A stretch of 64,000 bases of DNA from the NCBI GenBank assembly GCA_019426215.1, contig CM033394.1:22774195-22838194 (forward strand), given 5' to 3'. This stretch comes from Buddleja alternifolia (Eukaryota; Streptophyta; Magnoliopsida; Lamiales; Scrophulariaceae). Numbering within the stretch: the stretch's first letter is position 1; each line of letters begins with the position of its first letter. This document shows, one piece after another, positions 56,996 through 64,000 of the stretch. The translations under genes were made by a program, and so were the position numbers. The notes beneath the pieces are model-generated. The model did no database searches. It saw only the letters and a program-made list of their open reading frames with translations, and was not told the origin of the DNA.

Positions 56996-57182
56996 CTACA
57001 ATTTAAAAAATAAGCTGGTATCTTAAAAAATAAGTTGAGAATTCCCAAATTATTTCCTAACGTCTTATTTTGGGAGCTTATAAGTTCCTACTAGAAAATC
57101 TTATCCAAACATGTTTTAAGAGCTTATAAGCTTTTACACATCTTATAAGATGTTTTGAGAAGCTCATAAGCTTAACCAAATA

Positions 57183-58155
57183 CCTTCTAATTAGTTTCAA
57201 TCTGTATACATGCAAGATTTAAAAGAAAAAAAAAAACAATTTAATGGTTACATTTTTGGGTTGGGCTAATCTAACGGTAACGAACGTCTGAAGATAGACA
57301 TTGTTTCCTCTAATATTTTTTTAAAGCCTGATATTTTTTATATCACTCCCATCCCAGACCACCATTTGAGCCAGTTTTGACAACTACGGACATCACTCAC
57401 TAAACTCCTTCACGTATGCTTTTACATCTTGGCTCAGATGTTCTTTACAAAGAACCGGATCCAAAATAATTGTCCCTCTTTACAAAATCAATTCTTAAAT
57501 AAGTATAAATTTAAATGATATCAAGCACGTATCCATACACACCATTAAGTAAGATCAACAAATAGGATAATTCACTAAAATTTCACCATGTACATGAGAA
57601 TTCAAGTTTTCATGAAAGTCAATGTAAATGGAATTTATTAGCAATAATAGAAGGTGGTCCATTCTGAGTTCAACAATCGCTGCCCCTATTGTAAGAGATG
57701 CGAAATCAGATGATACTGGTGAATGAAAAAAATAATTGACTCCTCCTTTGGGAAGGTACAATTCTCTTTGATAGCTCAAATTTCATCGATCAGATAAGTA
57801 TCTATTAGTTGTTGCTCATTTGTTATACACTCATTCCATATAAAAGTCACATAATTCTCTCTTTTAGATCTGGAAAATAGTATGTAGGAGAATGAATTCA
57901 AACAAAATCAGGCACCCGCAGTGCATGGCCAACTTTATAGTAATCTATAAAGCAAAACATAAGACGTCTCATCTGAGTTACAAAAGAATGTTTGCTAATA
58001 AAACAATGAACATGAAAAGCTACCAGAAAGTAGCCAAGACATTAATTAGCATGCCCTCTTTAAATTCTATTTCGTGTCTAATACTTTAGAAAAGAGAGGT
58101 AGAAATAAAGAATAGCAACAAAAATTAGAGTGACATACTACTTTCGGAAATATGA
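57183..58155. other. Intergenic / 3' flank of the VAP27-like gene
   Basis: No supported gene. It probably includes the 3' UTR of the minus-strand VAP27-like gene, which would extend leftward from 58,155. Short ORFs at 57,555-57,779 (-) and 57,892-58,089 (+) show no recognisable features. Confidence 0.5.
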
Positions 58156-59049
58156 CTATGTACTTTTCATGAGGTACCCCAAAATCATACCCACAAACCC
58201 AATAAGTGCAATGGTCATGATAGAGACCCCTCCGCTTTTGTTGCTTTCACGCTTCAACAGTTCCTATACAGCATATAGAACAATTGATTCCTCATATTCT
58301 AAAATTAAAACGAGTGCGGCGATAGCAAGCAAATACAATGTTCATACAGAATTTGGACACAAGAAAATAAAAGAGCACAAAACTTTGATAAGCGAATCGT
58401 CATGTTGTTGAAAATCTTGTAAATGAATACAGAGACATAGAAAGGATCTGAGGGATAAATTACATATTCTTAAACCTAGTTGAGTGAAATAAAGAATTAT
58501 CACTTAAGTTGAGTTTACATATTTAATACAATCTGAAGGAAAAAGGTAGTTCCACTCAACAAAGTCACAAAACGGAGCGATACTATAAATCCATATGTGG
58601 AACTTTGGAACACTTCAAAAAAATCATCCTCTTTAGTCTGCTTAAGGGTTTACCTCTCAACATCCAAATTTCGATATAAACATGTGATGTTTGCACAAAA
58701 AAAAAAAAAAACTAGAACCTCTAAAGCTATATAATACATGGGATAGGTATAATTTAAGTGCACCGAACCAGGTCTCCAGTCACACGTTTCTTTATATGTT
58801 CACAATTTTGACAAAGCAACCCCCAAGGACAGACTAAACTTTTCACTTAAGTACTTAAACGAAAGGAAAGACAGTGAATTGAAGGAGAAACTAAAGTAAT
58901 ATTTCTGTAGCAAACTAGTTTCCCTTTTTGTGATGTGTGAGCGGAAATTTTGTAAAAATTTGAATTCTCACCAATTCATGACGAAGTTTCTTAGTTCGCT
59001 GAACTGCAATAGCTTTTTCCGCAGTCAATTTCGAAACAAGAGATCGCAC
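58156..59049 (-). CDS. VAP27-like protein (VAMP-associated protein), last two exons, partial
   Basis: The penultimate exon, 59,049-58,972 on the minus strand, encodes VRSLVSKLTAEKAIAVQRTK then KLRHEL, a coiled coil. A 708-bp intron (58,971-58,264; GTGAG...TATAG) separates it from the last exon, 58,263-58,156: ELLKRESNKSGG, then VSIMTIALIGFVGMILGYLM and KST-stop. The join is phase 0 and gives LRHEL-ELLKRE, as in plant VAP27/VAP family members, which end in a coiled coil and a single C-terminal transmembrane anchor in the ER membrane. The acceptor before the penultimate exon is TTTCAAG. These proteins tether the ER to the plasma membrane and other partners through an N-terminal MSP domain. I could not locate the MSP exons; they may lie beyond 64,000 or be hidden behind large introns. 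Both visible exons look intact. Confidence 0.85.
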
Positions 59050-59340
59050 CTTGAAATTAAAATACATAAATAGTCAGATCTGCAACATTAGCCAGAATTA
59101 AGTATTTCATAATCCTGCATAGCAAAGCATATGGAAATAGATATAATCCATACCCAGTAAAATGAGAACCAGATGCAACTGCAAGTATACAGTTCAAGGA
59201 CAGTGACGTAAGATGCTATTGTATAAATGTTACACTGGTACCTTGCATACTTTGCTCCAACTCATCAGTGACATTAATCAGATTTTTAAGAGTCATAATT
59301 ACCAAATATTGGGAAGGGTGGAAAGGAAAGAGAAGATTTC

Positions 59341-59925
59341 AGGAGTGTTTGCAAACACTAATTTTTAAGTGATTCTTAGCTTATAGCTGAAAATAATTCA
59401 TTTGGAGATGTTTAGAAACTCAATTTCTTCTTCTAATTCTCTGAATTTAAGTGATAATAGGCTATAATCTATAAGTTAGGAAGGAGATACTTTAAAACTG
59501 ATTATGGCTTTTTTGTGAATAAATTGGAACTACTTTGGACATAATTATCCTCCACGAAATTTCAATAATCCTAATATATCTTCACTAATTTTAACCAAAA
59601 TCTACGTCACATAAAAAAATCCCTAGCCACAAATTATACATCTCTTTTATTTTTTTTCTTTTATAATTGTTTTGTGTGTTATCACTTAGCAAACCACTTG
59701 TCCCGAATAAAATAAGTCTGCCGCTACTTTGCTGGCATTGATCAATATGAGATGGTAAAAACTTGTTACTTATGGGGACAAGTATATCTTATTCTTTTGT
59801 TAAAAATTATGGTGAAAAAATGATCTCACAATGCAAACACGATTAGTATGTGAATTTGTAGATGTACGAGTAAGACACTAATGAGTATTAGGGAGCAAAT
59901 TTAGGGCTTATTTAACATGATTTAT

Positions 59926-59967
<42 letters not shown>

Positions 59968-60648
59968 CATGCTTGTATTCACTTTTACAATAATTAGGAA
60001 TTAGAATAAGATACAATTTTCAGATTATAAATAGTGTAAATAATTTTTTTAAATGGAGTATTATCCTTGTTTGCACACACTTTTTTTCTGGCTATTATTT
60101 AATGTATAATTATGAAGAAAAATAAAGATAACTATTTAGAAATAATTAGTATTTCATCATCTTTAGATTTTGTATTATATTAAGTGCAGTTATTAAGATG
60201 TATATTTGTATATTATTTTTTGTTTATAATATTTATTTAGATGCTTATTGTAAAATAAAGACGCCAACAAAAAAATGATAAAAGAAAGAAAAAAGATGAA
60301 GATACACGTGCAGAGTGCCTTTAGACTACATTGATAATCCTTTCAAAAACCATATTCTTTTGACAAACAATTGTTTTTTTAAGGTAAATTGTTAAATATA
60401 TATAGGAACACAAAGGTGAAGAAAGTGTGGAATTTTTAATTAAAAAAAATTAGGGGTAGTATTGTGTTTTTTGATAATAAGCTAATTTTTAATCACTTCT
60501 GTTTGCAACACACTCAGTTGCAGCTTTTTTCCACTTTCCACTTGTATTTGCAAACGGCCAAACACTGCCCACTTTTGATTCTTCCTTGATTCTGATTATT
60601 CCATTTATAATCACTTCTTCATAAGCAGATTTGTTAGCAAACGCTCCC
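59341..60648. mobile_element. hAT-like non-autonomous element, probably in an intron or upstream part of the VAP27-like gene
   Basis: The left end AGGAGTGTTTGCAAACACTA and the reverse complement of the right end, AGGGAGCGTTTGCTAACAAA, are imperfect inverted repeats of the GTTTGC type. Subterminal motifs also mirror: 'aagtgattcttagcttat' against 'ataagctaatttttaatcactt'. The interior is AT-rich and contains the (ca)n(ta)n run. No transposase. An 8-bp target duplication is not evident. Confidence 0.5.
59923..59967. repeat. Compound microsatellite (AC)n(AT)n
   Basis: About 14 AC units followed by about 9 AT units. Confidence 0.95.
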
Positions 60649-62056
60649 TTCATCTTACTGGTCGGATTATGACAGTATGGTATTCAGTAGTACCAAATTG
60701 TTTCTTTCTTTTCACATTGGGTACAGCAATGCTAGGTGAAGGATACAAGCACCCTTTCTCATAGAAGTGGCTATCTAATGAAAATAGATTTGGTAATGCT
60801 TCCAAATTCACAAGTACGCAAACTAGCAAGGATTATAAGACTAGAATGATACATCTTTAGTTCAAAAATTCTGGTCTTTTACACGGGGGCTTTCTGCTCG
60901 CTTCAGATGCCCAAATCACACTCAGCTCACATTTATCATTTCATTAGAACAGAAACTCTTGTACTTCATTTTTCATATATAATAAGACTTATTTGCTGTA
61001 TTGCTCAGCAATGGAGATAACCTATCTACTACTAGATACAAATTTTAAGCCTAATATGTAAAAACACATATATTTGGTCAATAAAGTAGAACATCTGTGC
61101 AATGTCATAAGCATCTAAAGTATCATAAAGATACGCAACTTCCAACTAACAGTTTGAAAAACTTGAACCAAATAATTTATTATGAGATTCACCAAGGAAT
61201 ATTTTTGTTGCTTTGGCGGATCACTCACAACTAGGTTGAATCGGGTGTCAACCTGTGGAGGCAACATCCGTTACTATTGGATAAATTTCTCTTTTTCTTT
61301 CTTTTTTCTCCATGACACCTATTCTGGGACTCCCCTACTGACCTTTATGCTGGTTCAAGTAGTGGCCTTTATGTCAGTTCACCTTTCGGCTCAAAGAAAC
61401 TACCTTCAAATGGATATTCAAGGATATCTCTTGTTCATAGATCTTGAAACCAGATCAATATCCATTTCTCAATAGATCTATCTCCATCAAGACAGCTTAG
61501 GTACTCAATATTCCTTATGCAAATAGATAAGAGTCCAAAACATTTCATGAACCCCTTGTAGCTCACTCCTTACCAACAACTCAATTGGATTGCTAAACAC
61601 ATAAATCAATATTTTATGTTTTCTTTACTTTCTCATGGGCAGGTTTATATAGAAATCTTCATGAAGGAACATAAAGATTTAAATGTCTTGTATAGATGTA
61701 AGGCATCCAGGTATGTTACTCAATAATTTGGCTTCTTAAGTTATTGGTCTTCATGCTTTTCACTAATTCAACTTCAGTTCCGCTAGTTCAACCCTCTTTT
61801 TTTCAGTCCCTCACACTTTCATTTTAAAGAGAAATGGTCCTAGCATTCTGAACTCGTTTGCTTTCTAATTAGACTGCTCTCATGTAGTGCAAGGTTGAAC
61901 TTCTTATGATTTTAGGCCCACACGCGTGCGCAAATCCTAATTAATGAAGAGTTCATCTCAAGGATTGAAGATTAGTCGAAAAATTGAAACATCATAAACT
62001 AATTGTGATGAGATTTCGAGCAGAAATATTGAAACTGAATTCGTGGTAAAGATAAG
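60649..62056. other. Non-coding region 5' of the visible VAP27-like exons
   Basis: No convincing coding exon on either strand. The plus-strand ORF at 61,182-61,475 has no recognisable domain and lacks typical coding bias. This is probably intron or upstream sequence of the minus-strand VAP27-like gene. Confidence 0.4.
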
Positions 62057-62444
62057 AGCAACCCCAACGGGGTTCCTTAGAGTGGTTCTTAAAGGAAGGA
62101 ATTAATTAATTCCAATGGGGAGCAGGTTCTTGGTTGATGTGGCGGGGAAAGGAGTTTTTGGGGTTCCTCTGCAGGAACCCCCAAGAATCCGCTGACGTGG
62201 CATTTTTTTACTTTTTCTTTTTCCCTTTTCTTTCCTTTGTCTTTTGTTCTTGAAATTATGCTCCAACGGCTAGAATATTTTCTAGCCGTTGTGATTTAAT
62301 TATTTGTTTAAATTAGATTTTATTTTTTTTATTCACTATTTTTATCTATAAATACTACTCATTCACCCAACAATCAATCACAACAATTTCCCATCTCCTC
62401 TCCAATCTATTAAATCCTCTTCAATTTTTTTTCACATATTTCCA

Positions 62445-63155
62445 ATGGAAGGAAATTCTTATACAAATTTATTAAATTCTCCCATTTATTCAAATAAAAA
62501 TTTTGAAGATAATATTACCCAATCCCCACAAAATTCACCATTTTCGCAATAGGTATTCTCGCTACGCAGGTCAAAAAGAGGCAAAGCGGGGCGTCCGATG
62601 ACCAAATTATGCAAGAAGCTCGTGAGCTATATAGGATTGCCAACAAGAATATCGAATTCAAGTTCGACCACGTTTGGAAAATGGTCAAAGATGAACCGAA
62701 ATGGAGTATGCAACAAGGGTTTGAAGAGTCTTCTAAAAAAAGAAGACTAGGATCAATGAAGAGGGGGATTATACTTCATCCAATCCATCGACACCAAGCT
62801 TCCAATCTGAAAATGTTAGTGAAGTAGAGCGGCGACCCATTGGCCAGAAGGCGGCCAAAAAAAAGGAAAGGGTAAAGTTGTTGAATCCTCAGCAGTAATT
62901 GAGGCCAAATGGAAGATGTTGCAAGAACAAAATGCGAAGAAGATCGAACAGATGGAGAAGTTTGAGCAGTTGCAGAAGGATTCCATTCAGTTGCAGAAGG
63001 ATGCTCAATGGAATGAGGATTATCACATTTTAATGAAACCAACAGGTGGCATGAATAATCTCCAACTCCACTTTCATAATCTTACTATCGAGAGGATTAT
63101 ACAAAAATATAACTTACCGCCAATCGAAGAGTTCCGAAGACATGAAGAAGTTTGA
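62445..63155 (+). pseudogene. Harbinger-type ORF1 remnant (NAM-associated C-terminal domain)
   Basis: Begins MEGNSYTNLLNSPIYSNKNF (ATG 62,445) and meets a TAG at about 62,550. Most of the Myb/SANT DNA-binding domain that normally follows is deleted. The next part, 62,609 onward, reads NIEFKFDHVWKMVKDEPKW, the typical end of that region. After a frame change it continues with RRPIGQKAAKKKGKGKV (about 62,830-62,880), then EAKWKMLQEQNAKKIEQMEK and a coiled-coil tail ending HNLTIERIIQKYNL, the NAM-associated C-terminal domain. In active PIF/Harbinger elements ORF1 helps the transposase bind DNA and enter the nucleus. This copy is a fossil. Confidence 0.75.
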
Positions 63156-63266
63156 GCAGTGGCAGAAGGATGAGCATTGGAATGATGATTACTTGTTTTA
63201 CTTTGTATTGATATTATTTTACTTGTTGCAATTTATTCAAATTTTAGTTTTGATCAATTATTTTAC

Positions 63267-63320
63267 TAGTCATTACAAAACTAGCCGTTACAAAACTAGC
63301 CATTACAAAACTTGTTCGAT
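63267..63320 (+). repeat. Short tandem repeat, three units of about 18 bp
   Basis: Three copies of 'cattacaaaact(a)gcc'-like units follow the ORF1 remnant. Confidence 0.7.
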
Positions 63321-63341
63321 GATTGCAATGTTTACAATTGT

Positions 63342-64000
63342 ATGCCTTGTTAAGTTGGTGTAATAATAAAAAAAAAATGTTTTAAATTTTCTGTTTTTTT
63401 AATTAATAATTGCATAATTATTAAAATTTCACAATATATTTAATTAATTTATTTATTTATTAATTCTGAAAATTATTTTTAAATTAATTAATTATTTTTG
63501 GAAAATAAAGGATTTTATTTAATTATATAATTGATTTTTGGAAAATAAAGATTATCAGTTGCTCTAAGGAACTGAAAATGAAATTGTCCCTTCAACAACT
63601 TTTTGTATGATACTTAAGAGCATCCACAATAGTGGAACCCCAAAAAGGGTTCTTGGAGTGCCACATCAGCACTCCAAGAATCTCTCTTTCCAAGCACCCT
63701 TCTTCCCAATGCCTTGTTAAGTTGGTGTAATAATAAAAAAAAAAATGTCTTAAATTTTCTGTTTTTTTAATTAATAATTGCATAATTATTAAAATTTCAC
63801 AATATATTTAAATTTATTTAATTAACTAATTTATTTATTAATTTTGAAAATTATTTTTAAATTAATTAATTATTTTTGGAAAATAAAGATTTTTATTTAA
63901 TTATATAATTGATTTTTGGAAAATAAAGATTATCAGTTGCTCTAAGGAACTGAAAATGAAATTGTCCCTTCAACAACTTTTTGTATGATTCTTAAGAGCA
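63342..64000 (+). repeat. Tandem duplication of about 367 bp, truncated by the window end
   Basis: 63,342-63,618 (gccttgttaagttggtgtaat...cttaagagca) is repeated almost exactly at 63,709-64,000. The 90-bp link carries a Tourist-type terminus (gagcatccacaatagtggaacc) and 'agtgccacatcagcactccaag'. The second unit stops at 'cttaagagca', just where the link would begin again, so more copies may follow beyond the window. Confidence 0.8.

Larger units (their letters stand above)
54817..57182. mobile_element. TIR (foldback-like) element filled with an inverted minisatellite
   Basis: The left end TTGGCTAAGCATATTTAAAA and the reverse complement of the right end, TTTGGTTAAGCTTATGAGCT, form imperfect inverted repeats, with 'acatcttataagatgttttgaga' / 'tacatcttataagatgttttaaa' just inside. 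The ends resemble the GTTTGGCTAAGCTTATAAG type of plant hAT-like MITEs. Between 55,020 and 56,995 the whole interior is a minisatellite whose second half is the reverse complement of the first. No transposase is present. Exact ends and target duplication are uncertain. Confidence 0.65.
62057..63618 (+). mobile_element. PIF/Harbinger-type (Tourist-like) non-autonomous element with a degenerate ORF1
   Basis: Starts near gagcaaccccaacggggttcc (62,057), the GAGCA-CCAACGG type of Tourist/Harbinger terminal sequence. Early motifs such as 'ttgatgtggcggggaaagg' and 'gctgacgtggcattttt' are typical. It carries a broken ORF1 (62,445-63,155) but no DDE transposase. A related terminus, gagcatccacaatagtggaacccc, appears at 63,620. 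Ends are approximate because of the duplication that follows. Confidence 0.55.

Noticed and set aside
59230..59285. Candidate extra VAP27 exon (minus strand, ...TDELEQSMQ)
   Set aside because: It reads like a coiled coil and ends near a GT, but the splice phase does not join to the next exon in the frame that encodes VRSLVSKL.
61182..61475. 97-codon plus-strand ORF with a hydrophobic stretch
   Set aside because: No recognisable family, and the surroundings look like intron or intergenic sequence. The hydrophobic stretch reflects the T-rich base composition.

Overview
This is a repeat-rich plant nuclear window, almost certainly from a dicot. The signs are Ty1/copia and Ty3/gypsy LTR retrotransposons with plant-type primer sites (tRNA-Asp and tRNA-Met), MITEs, an AT-rich background, and remnants of two ordinary plant genes: a potato-inhibitor-I-type serine protease inhibitor (plus strand) and a VAP27/VAMP-associated protein (minus strand). 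No rRNA, tRNA, CRISPR or bacterial-style operon was seen.

The left three quarters (1-49,900) is one small inhibitor gene, about 0.6 kb from TATA box to stop, blown apart by eight nested LTR elements. Seven of the eight have perfect 5-bp target-site duplications (TSDs). Element A (Tat-like Ty3/gypsy, TSD CATAT, 354-30,009) sits just 3' of the gene's TATA box. A is split by a copia solo LTR (D, TSD CCTGC). D is split by an Athila element (E, TSD GTGGG). E's 5' LTR is split by a reverse-oriented copia-like solo LTR (F, TSD TGCAC). F is split by a young, compact, non-autonomous Athila-like element (G, TSD GAAAA). Further right, copia element B (TSD TTGGT, 30,338-49,767) interrupts coding exon 2. 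B carries a large Sirevirus-like copia element with an envelope-like region (C, TSD GTATG/GTATA), and C carries a reverse-oriented Athila-type solo LTR (H, TSD GCTAC). With the insertions removed, the inhibitor reading frame is open for 70 codons, except that its start codon reads ATA.

None of the retrotransposons looks fully autonomous. A has lost gag and the catalytic heart of reverse transcriptase, but keeps a dual RNase H, a 3' minisatellite and a spliced antisense ORF. E has lost its protease and carries a micro-inversion in RT, but keeps an envelope-like ORF with only three stops. G has a gag-like ORF only. B lost everything between its 5' LTR and the end of integrase, and its RT box reads YVDN. 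C has nonsense and frameshift lesions, but its envelope-like region shows two clean in-frame introns.

The right quarter (49,900-64,000) is AT-rich flank. It contains a MITE with about 30-bp inverted ends (53,506-54,121), a TIR element filled by a giant inverted minisatellite (CA-rich, then its TG-rich complement; 54,817-57,182), the last two exons of a VAP27-like gene on the minus strand (58,156-59,049), a hAT-like non-autonomous element (59,341-60,648), and a PIF/Harbinger-type remnant with a broken ORF1 (NAM-associated domain) followed by a tandem duplication at the window's right edge.
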